Below, piece by piece: positions 9,184 through 19,093 of a stretch of DNA of 64,000 nucleotides. Origin of the DNA: Cellvibrio sp. KY-YJ-3 (GTDB lineage: Bacteria; Pseudomonadota; Gammaproteobacteria; Pseudomonadales; Cellvibrionaceae); contig NZ_CP031727.1 in NCBI RefSeq assembly GCF_008806955.1, forward strand, positions 2,122,001-2,186,000, given 5' to 3'. Below the pieces are notes generated by a model that made no database searches, was not told the DNA's origin, and was given only the letters and a program-made list of their open reading frames with translations. Both the position numbers and the translations under genes were made by a program. Position 1 is the stretch's first letter, and each line of letters begins with the position of its first letter.

Positions 9184-9219
9184 TGCTGTGCTAGCAATAG
9201 CGCATCTACATCAACTGTT

Positions 9220-12200
9220 TTAGGAGCAATAGCCTCGTGCCAGCAACTCACTTTCGAGTTGCTCCAGCGGCATGGGGCGGCCAAAAAAGTACCCCTGAAA
9301 CAAACGACAACCGTTTTGTTCCAGAAACACTTGCTGCTGGTCTGTTTCAACTCCCTCCGCTATCACTTGCAAATTCATGTTTTGCGCCATAGCGATAATA
9401 GTGCGCGCAATAATTGCATCGTTTGGGTCTATGGCGATATCGCGCACAAAGGTTTGGTCAATTTTTAATTGATCCAGCGGCAGACGTTTGAGGTAGGAAA
9501 GTGATGAATAGCCTATGCCAAAGTCGTCCATTGAAAAGCCTATACCGCGATCCTGCAGCAGTTGCATTTTGACAATGCTTTGATCGACATTTTTAAGCAG
9601 AGAACTCTCTGTCAGCTCCAGCTTAAGCCGGCGAGGATTAACCCCGCAACTGTCGACAATGGTCAGTACCTCTTCCACAAAGTTGGGTTGGTTGAATTGG
9701 ATTGGGCTGACATTCACTGCAATGCTCAGGTGTGCAAATTCAGCGCGCTGCTGCCAGCGCTGTAATTGTTGGCATGCCTGGCGAATTACCTCGCGTCCCA
9801 TGGAGACAATTAACCCGGTTTGTTCCGCAACGGGAATAAAGTCGGCGGGCGAAATCATCCCTTTTTGAGGGTGTTGCCAGCGCAGTAATAACTCCACACC
9901 TATGGCTTTGCCTTGTTCATCAACCTGCACTTGATAGTAGGGAATTAACTGTTTGCGCGAATCGTGAGCACTGCGTAAATCCTCCTCTATGGCTGCGCGT
10001 TTCTCCAAATGGGATTGCATGTTGGGGTCAAAAAAACGGATGGCATTGCGGCCACTGTCTTTGGCTTGATACATGGCGGCATCGGCATGGCGTAGCAGGT
10101 CATCGATGGAGCGGTTTTGGCCGTTAAACAGGCTTACCCCGATACTGATGGTGCAGTGATAGACCGACTGGCGCAATGCATAGGGCAGGCTCACTAACTC
10201 GTGTAACTGCTCGGCGCGTTTTTTGGCTTCCTGGGCCGCGTCTTGCGGGTTATCCCCCAGATTATCAAACACCACCACAAACTCATCGCCGCCCAACCGG
10301 GCTGCCAGGTCAGAGCTCCGGATAATGCTCTCAATGCGCTCGGCTACCTGCACCAAAAGTTGATCGCCAATATGGTGGCCGCGAGTATCATTCAGCAGTT
10401 TGAAGTGATCCAGATCGATAAAAAGTAAAGCGCCGTACTGTTGGCTGCGGGTGCTTTGCGAGACAACTAATTTGAGGCGGTCTTGCAGCATGCGACGATT
10501 GGGTAAGCGGGTCAGTGGATCAAAAAACGCAAGGTTGTAGATTTTTTCCTGATCCTGCGCGCGGCGCAGCTCGCCGCCAATACGCTCTGCAAAAATTAAC
10601 AGAAGCGAACTTAATTGCGCAGAAACAGGGGTGGGGTGCTCGGCCATGGCAATCAGGATGCCGATGGGAATCCCTTCCGCATCGCGGATGCCCACACCCA
10701 AATAACTCTCAATCTTGTGCTCGCGAAACATTTCATCCAAGGGGTAGTGCGCGGTGGCCGCACTGCTGACAAAACACAGATTTTCATCCATCACATCGGC
10801 GCAGGGTGTGTGTTCAAGTGAATAGCTGAAGTTGGGCTGCAACTCACCGCACCGGAGATAGGTGTGGGTGTGCGCTGTCATCGGGTCATCTTGGTCTATA
10901 AGGCTAATGAGCACATGCTCCACGCACATTGCATCGCCCAGGGCGCGCAAGATGGTGACAAAAAAATCCGGTGCTGAAGCGGCATCAGCAGCCGCAGCGG
11001 TCAGTGCCAAATCGAGGCGCTTGCGCTCGCTGATATCCTGCATTGTGCCCTGCAATACTATGCCTTCTGTGGTGGGTGTTTTATCGGCCTGTAGTTGCAA
11101 CCAAAAACGTTGATTGCCGCCCGGTTCAAGCCGCAGATCCAGGGACAGCGGTTGTTGTTGGTCAAGTGCTGAGTTGAGTGCGATTTGTAGCAGCAGGCGA
11201 TCATCCGGGTGGATAAAGGAACCAATAAAATCCTCCATCTTGCCGCTTAACGCCTCTGCTGGCAGGCCGAATAGTTTGCTCATGGATTCGCTGAACTGGT
11301 AGTTCCCGGTGTGCGGGTTCCACTGCCAATGAGCCAGACGTGCCATTAATTGCGCGCGTTTCAGTTGCGCTTGCTGCTGTTCCTGATGAAGGTCTGATTG
11401 TGCGAGTTGCTGGTAGCTATGGGTAATCTTGATGTGTGCAGCGGTGATCATAAAACCAATGATCACCATACTTGCGGTATAGAGCCAAATCAGCCAAAAA
11501 CTCAGCGTCATACTGGGCAACACAAATGGCCCCCATTGGTTCACGGTTGCCCATATGGCTAAAAAACAAAAGCCTATGGTGGTGATCGCGCTGCCAAACA
11601 GGCCGAACCAGAGGGCTGCCCATGCAATGCAAATAAAAGTGATAAACACTATGGGCAGGTGCGCACCATTGACAAAATTGTTGAGCGGGAAGCAGATTAA
11701 TCCAACGATCAGACTTGTGCTGATCACCAATAAAAAATCTATCCTGCGCGTATTGACCCGGTTCAGATAGTCGCGATTCATATTGACCAAGAACGGCATG
11801 GCCAGAAACACGCCCAGACTGTCGCCCATCCACCATGCAAGAGCGATGTAGGCAGCGGTCTCCAGAGATAACTGATGGTAAATACCAATTAAACTTGCGC
11901 CCACCAGCGCCGAGAGTGTCATGCCCAGAGCGCTGAGCAGCAAAAAGCCGAGGGTGTGTTTACGATCAAGGCTGGATAGGTCGCAATTAAATCGGTGCAG
12001 CAGCCAGACGGTTGCCAGAGGCGAGAGGGTATTACCGGCGGCGAGTAGCAGGTTCATTTGCAGATTGTTGCCGGAGGTCATGTTTATCAGCAGTGCAGCA
12101 ATAAAAACACTGGGCCAGAGTTTGGGTGTCCAGCGATAAAACGCCGCTGCAGCTATACCACTTGGCAACCAAAATAGTGTGACCTTTTCATTTTCAAACG

Positions 12201-12315
12201 GAACCAGCAAGCCTAACCAGCCGGTAGAGAAATAAGCCAGTAGCAGTATTAAAAACTGGCTCGGCTTGACCCCTGCAGGCCTTAGTGTGTTTTCTCCGGA
12301 GGGCGCAAGCGGCAT
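9220..12315 (-). CDS. MASE1-PAS-GAF-GGDEF-EAL cyclic-di-GMP protein
   Basis: The 1031-residue membrane protein starts with a MASE1-type sensor of about eight helices (1-300). A PAS domain (about 320-430) and a GAF-like domain (about 440-590) follow. The GGDEF domain has an intact ARLGGDEFVVVF. In the EAL domain the signature reads ELL (GVELLLRWQHP), with the other catalytic-loop motifs intact: NVSPIQF, LELTESSLL, DDFGIGYSSL, IAEGVETDQQ, FQGYFFGRP. Both diguanylate cyclase and phosphodiesterase activity are therefore possible; which dominates cannot be told. It probably acts as a stand-alone sensor at the inner membrane. It overlaps no neighbour and converges on queC. Confidence 0.93.
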   Translation of the reverse strand: MPLAPSGENTLRPAGVKPSQFLILLLAYFSTGWLGLLVPFENEKVTLFWLPSGIAAAAFYRWTPKLWPSVFIAALLINMTSGNNLQMNLLLAAGNTLSPLATVWLLHRFNCDLSSLDRKHTLGFLLLSALGMTLSALVGASLIGIYHQLSLETAAYIALAWWMGDSLGVFLAMPFLVNMNRDYLNRVNTRRIDFLLVISTSLIVGLICFPLNNFVNGAHLPIVFITFICIAWAALWFGLFGSAITTIGFCFLAIWATVNQWGPFVLPSMTLSFWLIWLYTASMVIIGFMITAAHIKITHSYQQLAQSDLHQEQQQAQLKRAQLMARLAHWQWNPHTGNYQFSESMSKLFGLPAEALSGKMEDFIGSFIHPDDRLLLQIALNSALDQQQPLSLDLRLEPGGNQRFWLQLQADKTPTTEGIVLQGTMQDISERKRLDLALTAAAADAASAPDFFVTILRALGDAMCVEHVLISLIDQDDPMTAHTHTYLRCGELQPNFSYSLEHTPCADVMDENLCFVSSAATAHYPLDEMFREHKIESYLGVGIRDAEGIPIGILIAMAEHPTPVSAQLSSLLLIFAERIGGELRRAQDQEKIYNLAFFDPLTRLPNRRMLQDRLKLVVSQSTRSQQYGALLFIDLDHFKLLNDTRGHHIGDQLLVQVAERIESIIRSSDLAARLGGDEFVVVFDNLGDNPQDAAQEAKKRAEQLHELVSLPYALRQSVYHCTISIGVSLFNGQNRSIDDLLRHADAAMYQAKDSGRNAIRFFDPNMQSHLEKRAAIEEDLRSAHDSRKQLIPYYQVQVDEQGKAIGVELLLRWQHPQKGMISPADFIPVAEQTGLIVSMGREVIRQACQQLQRWQQRAEFAHLSIAVNVSPIQFNQPNFVEEVLTIVDSCGVNPRRLKLELTESSLLKNVDQSIVKMQLLQDRGIGFSMDDFGIGYSSLSYLKRLPLDQLKIDQTFVRDIAIDPNDAIIARTIIAMAQNMNLQVIAEGVETDQQQVFLEQNGCRLFQGYFFGRPMPLEQLESELLARGYCS

Positions 12316-12533
12316 GCGAGTGTCTCAATAGCAGTCGTTCAGTGAAGAGGCCTATGCAGTGAATAATAGGTCAATTTTTACACGCAGGAGTGGAAAGTTT
12401 TATCTTGCTCGCCGTTCAAACCGGTGTTCCAGCGTGAATAGCAGGTGTTTGTGCATTAGAAAAACAAATCGTTTTTTATATAACCGGCCACCGCAGAAAT
12501 TTGTGGTTCGTTATGAAATGTTTAAAAAAACGC

Positions 12534-12563
12534 TTGTCTTTTTTTATCAAAACCTTATTATAC
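12534..12563 (+). promoter_or_regulatory. Promoter of the tRNA-Lys pair
   Basis: TTGTCT, 18 bases, TTATAC, followed by a GC-rich discriminator (GCGCC) of the sort found at stringently controlled stable-RNA promoters. It lies about 15-45 bases before the first tRNA. Confidence 0.65.
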
Positions 12564-12577
12564 GCGCCTCGCATTTA

Positions 12578-12653
12578 GGGTCGTTAGCTCAGTCGGTAGA
12601 GCAGTTGGCTTTTAACCAATTGGTCGCTGGTTCGAATCCAGCACGACCCACCA
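12578..12653 (+). tRNA. tRNA-Lys (anticodon TTT), copy 1
   Basis: A full 76-base cloverleaf: acceptor GGGTCGT pairing with ACGACCC, D-arm GCTCAGTCGGTAGAGC, anticodon arm GTTGG-CTTTTAA-CCAAT with TTT anticodon, T-arm GCTGG-TTCGAAT-CCAGC, and an encoded CCA end. Confidence 0.97.
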
Positions 12654-12696
12654 CTCAACTCTGTTGTGGTGATGTTTTTGTAAGTGCGACACCTGT

Positions 12697-12772
12697 GGGT
12701 CGTTAGCTCAGTCGGTAGAGCAGTTGGCTTTTAACCAATTGGTCGCTGGTTCGAATCCAGCACGACCCACCA
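12697..12772 (+). tRNA. tRNA-Lys (anticodon TTT), copy 2
   Basis: Identical over all 76 bases to the first tRNA-Lys, with encoded CCA. The 43-base spacer has no promoter-like boxes, so both are probably processed from one transcript that stops at the hairpin 36 bases downstream. Confidence 0.97.
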
Positions 12773-12810
12773 CATTAAATGCTGCAGTTAATTCGTGTGG
12801 CAGAGTCAAA

Positions 12811-12839
12811 AAAGGGCGCTTACAGGCGCCCTTTTTTTA
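12811..12839 (+). terminator. Terminator of the tRNA-Lys operon
   Basis: AAAGGGCGC, loop TTACAG, GCGCCCTTT and a T-run. A textbook intrinsic terminator. Confidence 0.92.
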
Positions 12840-12957
12840 TTAGATCGAAAACATGTCTGGCGCTGTTTATTCTCCCGTCAACGATTCGGCTCTGTGATAA
12901 AATTTCGCGCAAATTTGCTCTTCGCCATCGCGAGTGAGCGTCCAGTGAGGCGATTTT

Positions 12958-14013
12958 ATGTCTGAACTTCTTAATGTGGCCAAGCGCGATGCCAATGCGC
13001 AAGATGTTGTAAAACAGCATCTCGCCCGCGCTTGGAGCGCTCCGCAATATACCCCCGAACAAGAGGCTGGCTACAAGGCGCGCATCAAGGCGTTGTTGAA
13101 GCAGCATAATGCGGTATTGGTTGCGCACTATTACACCGATCCATTGATTCAGGCGCTTGCCGAAGAAACCGGTGGTTGTGTATCGGATTCGCTGGAAATG
13201 GCGCGTTTCGGTAAAAATCATCCGGCAGATACCTTGATTGTTGCCGGTGTGAAATTCATGGGCGAGACCGCCAAAATCCTCACTCCTGAAAAGCGTGTTT
13301 TGATGCCGACGTTGGAGGCTACCTGTTCGCTCGATCTCGGTTGTCCTATCGATGAATTTTCTGCGTTTTGCGACCAGCACCCGGATCGCACAGTGGTGGT
13401 TTATGCCAATACCTCCGCTGCGGTAAAAGCCCGTGCTGATTGGGTAGTGACCTCCAGTATTGCGCTGGATGTCGTTGATTATCTCGATCGTCAGGGTAAA
13501 AAAATCCTCTGGGCGCCGGATAAACATCTGGGCGCTTACGTACAGCAAAAAACCGGTGCCGATGTATTGCTCTGGGACGGCGCTTGTATCGTGCACGAAG
13601 AATTTAAAGCCAAGGGCATTGAAGATCTAAAGTTGCTTTACCCTGATGCGGCTGTATTGGTGCACCCTGAATCGCCCAAAGCGGTAGTTGATTTGGCCGA
13701 TGTGGCGGGTTCCACCTCGCAGTTAATTAAGGCGGCGCAAACGCTGCCTAATCGCGAATTTATTGTGGCGACAGATCAAGGCATTTTTTACAAAATGCAG
13801 CAGCTTAATCCGGATAAAATTTTCCATATCGCTCCCACCGCAGGTAGTGGCGCGACCTGTCGTTCTTGCGCAAATTGCCCTTGGATGGCGATGAATGTGT
13901 TGGACAATCTGGCCAATGTGTTTGAGCAGGGTGATAACGAGATTCATGTTGATCCCGAGTTGGGTCGCCAGGCTATGATTCCGTTGCAGCGTATGCTCGA
14001 TTTTAAAAAATAA
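12958..14013 (+). CDS. nadA: Quinolinate synthase NadA
   Basis: The 351-residue protein condenses iminoaspartate with dihydroxyacetone phosphate to quinolinate in NAD synthesis. It is a cytoplasmic [4Fe-4S] enzyme. Visible family features are [40 protein letters not shown] and the C-terminal [13 protein letters not shown], which includes a cluster ligand. Length is normal for the proteobacterial form. A GAGGCG ribosome site lies just before ATG 12958, and a GATAAAAT -10-like box about 60 bases upstream suggests its own promoter. Confidence 0.97.
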   Translation: MSELLNVAKRDANAQDVVKQHLARAWSAPQYTPEQEAGYKARIKALLKQHNAVLVAHYYTDPLIQALAEETGGCVSDSLEMARFGKNHPADTLIVAGVKFMGETAKILTPEKRVLMPTLEATCSLDLGCPIDEFSAFCDQHPDRTVVVYANTSAAVKARADWVVTSSIALDVVDYLDRQGKKILWAPDKHLGAYVQQKTGADVLLWDGACIVHEEFKAKGIEDLKLLYPDAAVLVHPESPKAVVDLADVAGSTSQLIKAAQTLPNREFIVATDQGIFYKMQQLNPDKIFHIAPTAGSGATCRSCANCPWMAMNVLDNLANVFEQGDNEIHVDPELGRQAMIPLQRMLDFKK

Positions 14014-14156
14014 CTCTTTCGCGGCGATTCCGCTGCTCTTGATGGTGTTTTGCTTGTTTCGTCAGGCCCCACTCAGTACCATGGCGCCTTTCGTTTGTTG
14101 ACCTGTTGTTTCCACCTTTATATCGCTACTTTTTTCGCTAGCTAACGGAGCTCTCG

Positions 14157-15029
14157 ATGATTCAAGGCAGTATGGTTGCCCTGGTAACCCCAATGAATGC
14201 AGATAATTCCCTCGATTGGGCGAGTTTGCATAAATTGGTGGACTGGCATCTGGAGCAGGGTACTCACGCCATTGTTGCGGTGGGTACCACTGGCGAATCA
14301 GCCACTTTGACGGTTGATGAACATTTGGCGGTTATTAAGAAAGTGGTCGATCAGGTCAATGGTCGCATACCGGTGATTGCGGGCACGGGTGCCAACTCTA
14401 CCTCGGAAGCGGTCGAACTCACCCAAGCGGCGAAAGATGCCGGCGCTGACGCCTGTCTGCTGGTCACACCTTATTACAACAAACCTACCCAAGAAGGTTT
14501 GTTTTTACATCATGCGCATATCGCTAATGCTGTTGCTATTCCGCAAATTCTTTACAACGTGCCAGGTCGTACCGGCGTTGATATGAAATCAGAAACAGCA
14601 CTACGTCTGGCAAAAGTGCCAAATATCATCGGCATCAAAGAAGCTACAGGCGATTTGGCTCGGGCTAAAATCCTTATCGATCAAGCACCTGAGAGCTTTA
14701 GTATCATCTCTGGCGACGATGCCACTGCAGTCGATTTAATTCTTTTAGGGGGTAAAGGGGATATTTCTGTCACCGCGAATGTCGTACCTGCTGCCATTGC
14801 ACGTATGTGTGAGTTGGCCTTGGCGGGTAATGACGAAGAAGCGCGTGCCATTAATGAACGTTTGCTGCCTTTGCATACTGCTATGTTTGTTGAATCCAAC
14901 CCCATTCCGGTCAAGTGGGCTGTGGAGCAATTGGGTTTGATTCAATCAGGTATTCGCCTGCCACTGACACGTTTGTCAGAGCAGTATCACCAACAGCTTA
15001 AAACAGCCATGCAGGCAGCGGGTCTTTAA
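14157..15029 (+). CDS. dapA: 4-hydroxy-tetrahydrodipicolinate synthase DapA
   Basis: The 290-residue TIM-barrel aldolase condenses pyruvate with aspartate semialdehyde in lysine and diaminopimelate synthesis. Family features: GTTGESATL, the catalytic Tyr region LVTPYYNKPTQEGL, YNVPGRTGVD, and the Schiff-base Lys in IIGIKEATGD. ATG 14157 begins MIQGSMVALVTPM, the usual start. bamC follows 39 bases later, the order seen in many gammaproteobacteria. Confidence 0.98.
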   Translation: MIQGSMVALVTPMNADNSLDWASLHKLVDWHLEQGTHAIVAVGTTGESATLTVDEHLAVIKKVVDQVNGRIPVIAGTGANSTSEAVELTQAAKDAGADACLLVTPYYNKPTQEGLFLHHAHIANAVAIPQILYNVPGRTGVDMKSETALRLAKVPNIIGIKEATGDLARAKILIDQAPESFSIISGDDATAVDLILLGGKGDISVTANVVPAAIARMCELALAGNDEEARAINERLLPLHTAMFVESNPIPVKWAVEQLGLIQSGIRLPLTRLSEQYHQQLKTAMQAAGL

Positions 15030-15068
15030 TTCCCGCCACTTGTCTTGTTGTTGTCGATGAGATGATTC

Positions 15069-16280
15069 ATGAGTTTACGTAACGCAATGACGATAAAAAT
15101 ATTTGGTACACGCTTCACCCCTCCGCTCAACATGTTGTTGTTGGCGAGTGTGGGGTTTTCCCTGTCTGGCTGCGGCATGTTTTTTGGTGATGAGGGCGTT
15201 TTTCGTAATCGCGAAAGCGATTATCTGAAAGCAGATAATATTCCTCCCTTGGTTCTGCCAGCCGGCAAGCACTCCGAAGCCATGGGTGAGTTGTATCCCA
15301 TTCCCCCAATTACCGCGACAGACTTTGGTTACGACCCAAATTCGGTTGATAACGAAATTCCCCGCCCTATGCCTTTGTCTGCCAACCTTGAGCAGGAAAA
15401 CGTAAAAATCCAACGTGTGGGTGGCGAGAGCTGGATTTTGCTTAACGCTGCTCCCGGAGAGGTCTGGCCACGCATTCGTAACTTCCTCAACGTAAACAAT
15501 TTGGCGGTTAGTCGTGCGGATATTAGTCGCGGCATTATTGAAACCAGCTGGTTGCAATTCAAAACTGATCTTTCGACCTATGATCGTTATCGCCTGCAGA
15601 TTGATCAGGGGGTACAACCGGAAACGACGGAAGTGCATATCACGCACATGAGTGTACCTAAAGCGGAAAAACCCGCTGCCGATTTGGGATGGCCGCGTAA
15701 ATCGGTTAATCCTGAGCGTGAAAAATGGTTGTTGGATGAGCTGGCTGCAACACTTGCAAGTGAAACAGCCGAAGGCGGCACTTCACTCTTGGCCCAGTCT
15801 ATTGGCGGTTCAGTAAAAGCCAGTTTGACCATGTTGCGCGGTGAGCCGGCAATGCTGATCAAGTTGGACCGCACTCGCGCCTTTGCCACTTTGGCTTATG
15901 CAGCTAAACAAGATGGTTTTACTACCTTTGAAGCTGATGCCGATGCGGCCATCTACTATGTTCATTATTTGGATCCAGAAGAGGCCAAGCCAGGCTTTTT
16001 CAAGCGTCTTTTTAGAATTGGTTTGAAACCCAAAGCGCCAACCACCCCCTACAGCTTGGCGCAAATTAAAACAAACATGTTGACGGGTAGTGAGTTTGAA
16101 GCAGCTCCACGCTCGGAGCGTAAAAAGGAAAAAATACTACCCAAAGCACCTGGTTATCTCATAGTAATCACGGGTGAAAACAACGATTATGTTGTGAGGG
16201 TACGCGACCCTTATGGCAAGCGCTTGACTACCAGCGAAGCACGCCATTTAGTCACTTTATTACGTAAAAACCTGATTTAA
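15069..16280 (+). CDS. bamC: Outer-membrane assembly lipoprotein BamC
   Basis: The 403-residue protein has a signal peptide ending in the lipobox LSGC, an unstructured Pro-rich N-terminal region (ADNIPPLVLPAG, ELYPIPPI) known to contact BamD, and two helix-grip domains (about 110-200 and 255-400). BamC is a periplasm-facing lipoprotein of the BAM complex that inserts beta-barrel proteins. Two earlier Mets sit in the signal region; ATG 15069 gives a long n-region and the Met at residue 7 is an alternative. The next gene starts on the base after its stop codon. Confidence 0.92.
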   Translation: MSLRNAMTIKIFGTRFTPPLNMLLLASVGFSLSGCGMFFGDEGVFRNRESDYLKADNIPPLVLPAGKHSEAMGELYPIPPITATDFGYDPNSVDNEIPRPMPLSANLEQENVKIQRVGGESWILLNAAPGEVWPRIRNFLNVNNLAVSRADISRGIIETSWLQFKTDLSTYDRYRLQIDQGVQPETTEVHITHMSVPKAEKPAADLGWPRKSVNPEREKWLLDELAATLASETAEGGTSLLAQSIGGSVKASLTMLRGEPAMLIKLDRTRAFATLAYAAKQDGFTTFEADADAAIYYVHYLDPEEAKPGFFKRLFRIGLKPKAPTTPYSLAQIKTNMLTGSEFEAAPRSERKKEKILPKAPGYLIVITGENNDYVVRVRDPYGKRLTTSEARHLVTLLRKNLI

Positions 16281-17051
16281 GTGACAGCTCCCCTGCGTTT
16301 TGCATCGCTTGGTAGCGGCAGTCGCGGCAATTCTACGTTGGTGGAGTGGGGGGCAGGCACTTTGCTCATTGATTGCGGGTTTAGCGTCAAACAAGCAAAT
16401 GAGCGCCTGCAGCGGTTGGGCAAACGTCCGGAAGAGCTGACCGCTATACTGGTCACACACGAGCACACAGATCACATCAAGGGCGTTGCCGCTATGGCGC
16501 GACGCTATGATTTACCGGTGTATATGACACCCGGTACTTATCACAGTCGCAATTTGGGTGATTTACCGGATTTACGTTTGATTGAAGCGTACCAGCCGTT
16601 TGAGATCAATCAGCTGCTGGTGACGCCAGTGGCGGTGCCACATGATGCGCGCGAACCCTCACAATTTGTATTTGAGTATGCCGGGTTGCGCCTTGGTGTG
16701 TTGACGGATTTGGGCAGTATTACCGCTCACGTTGAAGCACATTATCAGGATCTGGATGCGATGGTATTGGAAGCAAATCATGATCCCGTGATGCTCGCGT
16801 CGGGTGATTACCCGCCATCGCTCAAGCAGCGTGTAGGTGGTTTGTGGGGGCATTTGAGTAATCAGCAGGCCGCTGGGTTTTTGCAGCGTTTGGATTGTGC
16901 CCGCTTGCAGCATTTGGTGATTGCTCATATAAGCCAACAAAATAATTCGCTGGAGCTGGCGCAAGCCACTCTGGCACCCGTCACAGCAGAGGTCAAACAA
17001 GTGACTTTTGCGTGTCAAAACCAGGGGTTTGACTGGTTATCCGTTTCTTAA
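16281..17051 (+). CDS. Metallo-beta-lactamase-fold hydrolase (YycJ-like)
   Basis: The 256-residue protein has the metal-binding motif THEHTDH and further ligand regions (VPHDARE, VLTDLGS, LEANHD, IAHIS). It resembles YycJ/WalJ-type enzymes, which have exonuclease-like activity in some species. The GTG start directly follows the bamC stop, so translation is probably coupled. The gene sits between bamC and purC, a conserved arrangement in pseudomonad relatives. The biological substrate is not shown here. Confidence 0.88.
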   Translation: MTAPLRFASLGSGSRGNSTLVEWGAGTLLIDCGFSVKQANERLQRLGKRPEELTAILVTHEHTDHIKGVAAMARRYDLPVYMTPGTYHSRNLGDLPDLRLIEAYQPFEINQLLVTPVAVPHDAREPSQFVFEYAGLRLGVLTDLGSITAHVEAHYQDLDAMVLEANHDPVMLASGDYPPSLKQRVGGLWGHLSNQQAAGFLQRLDCARLQHLVIAHISQQNNSLELAQATLAPVTAEVKQVTFACQNQGFDWLSVS

Positions 17052-17094
17052 ATTCAGTTTCTTACATTTTTACTTTTGAATAGCAGGCCTATCA

Positions 17095-17805
17095 ATGGAA
17101 AAGCGCGAACAACTCTATGCTGGCAAAGCCAAATCCATCTATAAAACTGATGATCCGGATCACGTAATCATGTTGTTCCGCAACGATACCTCCGCTTTTG
17201 ATGGCAAGCGTATCGAGCAGTTGGATCGCAAAGGCATGGTGAACAACAAGTTCAACGCGTTCATTATGGGCAAGCTGCAAGCTGCCGGCATTCCTACCCA
17301 TTTTGTAAAACTCCTGTCAGATACCGAAGTGCTGGTGAAAACTATGCAAATGATTCCGGTCGAGTGTGTGATACGCAACTTGGCAGCCGGTTCTTTGGTG
17401 CGTCGTCTGGGGGTGCAGGAAGGCATGGAGTTAACTCCACCTACATTCGAATTGTTCCTCAAAAATGATGCTTTGGGTGACCCTATGGTCAACGAATCCC
17501 ACGTTCAATCCTTCGGTTGGGCGACGCCCGAGCAATTGGCGCGGATGAAGGAGTTAACCTTTAAGATCAATGACATACTTAAAGCCTTGTTTGCTGAAGG
17601 CAATATGTTGTTGGTTGATTTCAAAGTGGAGTTTGGTCTGCATAAGGGAGAGGTTATCCTCGGTGATGAGTTCTCTCCAGACGGTTGCCGTCTGTGGGAC
17701 AAAGACACTCGCGAGAAGTTGGATAAAGATCGTTTCCGCCAGAATCTCGGTAATGTGGTGGAATCCTATGAAATGGTGGGCCAGCGCTTAGGGCTGACTT
17801 TCTAG
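17095..17805 (+). CDS. purC: SAICAR synthase PurC
   Basis: The 236-residue protein matches the family from [16 protein letters not shown] to the C-terminus. Features are [39 protein letters not shown] and KDRFRQNLG. It couples CAIR with aspartate using ATP in purine synthesis. It is the last gene of the dapA-bamC-MBL-purC run and ends at a strong terminator. Confidence 0.98.
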   Translation: MEKREQLYAGKAKSIYKTDDPDHVIMLFRNDTSAFDGKRIEQLDRKGMVNNKFNAFIMGKLQAAGIPTHFVKLLSDTEVLVKTMQMIPVECVIRNLAAGSLVRRLGVQEGMELTPPTFELFLKNDALGDPMVNESHVQSFGWATPEQLARMKELTFKINDILKALFAEGNMLLVDFKVEFGLHKGEVILGDEFSPDGCRLWDKDTREKLDKDRFRQNLGNVVESYEMVGQRLGLTF

Positions 17806-17823
17806 TTGTGTTCTTCGATCGCC

Positions 17824-17849
17824 AAAAAGGGGCTTTCGGCCCCTTTTTT
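17824..17849 (+). terminator. Terminator after purC
   Basis: AAAAAGGGGC, loop TTTCG, GCCCCTTTTT and one further T. Confidence 0.93.
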
Positions 17850-17948
17850 ATTGCCGTGTGTTCTGGGAATTAGTATCTATACTCAAACGGTAAAAAGTAA
17901 TTTGATCGGTTATTGCGCACTAATGGAGAACAAAATGGAGATTGAACA

Positions 17949-18224
17949 GTGAACGAACGTCGCGTTTTTGAGCGCACCTCAACCTCAGTCAGGGTCGAGA
18001 TGTCCAACCCCAGTTTTGGCATGATCGTGGGTTTTGCAAAAGACATTTCAGATGGCGGCGCACAAGTGCAAATTGAAAATCAGGTTTGCCCGCCGGTTGG
18101 AACTGAAGTGATGGTGAAATTCAAAAAGGCTGTGGGTGCAATTAATGCGGAGCCAGTCCGCATGCGCGTAGTGCATCAGCTGCGCAATACCATTGGTTTA
18201 ATGTTTGTGCGCAGCAGTAGTTGA
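17949..18224 (+). CDS. Single-domain PilZ protein
   Basis: The 91-residue protein is one PilZ domain. The RRVFERTS segment gives the Arg-rich cyclic-di-GMP-binding loop and DISDGGAQVQ the second motif (D/N-x-S-x-x-G). PilZ proteins bind cyclic-di-GMP and pass the signal to motility or surface machinery. It has its own upstream gap after the purC terminator. The GGDEF-EAL protein elsewhere in the window could supply the ligand, but no direct link is visible. Confidence 0.88.
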   Translation: MNERRVFERTSTSVRVEMSNPSFGMIVGFAKDISDGGAQVQIENQVCPPVGTEVMVKFKKAVGAINAEPVRMRVVHQLRNTIGLMFVRSSS

Positions 18225-18297
18225 CGGGGTTCTGGGTTGGAGAGTTTGCGCGTACCTTCACTGCGCGCAATTATTGTGCGCAGTGAATATTCTTTTA

Positions 18298-18840
18298 TTA
18301 TTTAATACATTGTGTAGGTAATAAAAACTCAGTAGTGGTTTTGTTGTAATTGGCGATAAGTTGTGGCAAATCTTTGCAGTCCAGCGCGCTATTGTTGCGT
18401 ATATCCAATGTTTTTAAGTGCAGTAGGTGCAACAGCGGTGCGGTATTTTTAATATTATTGCCACTTAGCTTTACTATTTCCAAGCGCCCCAAACTCCCCA
18501 AAGTGGTAATGTCTGTAAGTTGATTATCCGCTAAATTTAATTCCTTCAGCGCAAAAAACTTTTCCAGTCCTTGTAGTGATTTAATGCCTGCATTGCTGCA
18601 ATTTAGCGTGCTTAGATCTTCTGCGCGCGTGATGTGTGCGTCGTAAATAGTTTGTTGTACGCAATCGAATAATTGTTGGTCCGCTATTTTAAAATCTTTA
18701 AAAATAGAGGGTGGTACATACACCATGTTGTCGTTGACGCTCACAGAATAATTTTTACAGCCACTCATTAACAGACTGATGAGTAGAGCACAAAATATCC
18801 ATAGCGATTTAATTTGAATAAGTGGAAGCTTGCTTTGCAT
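18298..18840 (-). CDS. Leucine-rich repeat lipoprotein
   Basis: The 180-residue protein has a hydrophobic signal and lipobox (LLMSGCKN, Cys at about 28). Internalin-like leucine-rich repeats of about 22 residues follow: IKSLQGLEKFFALKELNLAD, LTDITTLGSLGRLEIVKLSG, IKNTAPLLHLLHLKTLDIRN. Two Cys residues near the C-terminus may cap the repeats. It is probably a periplasmic or surface lipoprotein with a binding role. No partner is evident. It diverges from the OmpA-like gene. Confidence 0.8.
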   Translation of the reverse strand: MQSKLPLIQIKSLWIFCALLISLLMSGCKNYSVSVNDNMVYVPPSIFKDFKIADQQLFDCVQQTIYDAHITRAEDLSTLNCSNAGIKSLQGLEKFFALKELNLADNQLTDITTLGSLGRLEIVKLSGNNIKNTAPLLHLLHLKTLDIRNNSALDCKDLPQLIANYNKTTTEFLLPTQCIK

Positions 18841-19093
18841 ATCAACTTTACCTAGATTGCGATGCTGGTGGATTTGGCGCTGAGTAAATAAGTGTTACTA
18901 GCCACTTTAATCAGATACACCGGTGACAGCAATGGTAGAATCGCGAATTCAGTATTGGTTCAGTTCCTGTTGTTAAAAATCAATACTCGATCAACCATGA
19001 GCATGGATTGAACCTTGGCACCTGCTTGGGCGATATCGATTTTTATTCACCCGCAGCATCTATTCGTTACTTTTGTTTTATTGGAGACTCATC

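Noticed and set aside
12578-12772. Direct repeats resembling a short CRISPR array
   Set aside because: The two repeats are tRNA genes; there is one spacer and no cas gene.
18918-18925. CACCGGTG palindrome between the LRR lipoprotein and OmpA-like genes as a LacI-type site
   Set aside because: Only 8 bp are symmetric and the position relative to either promoter is unclear.
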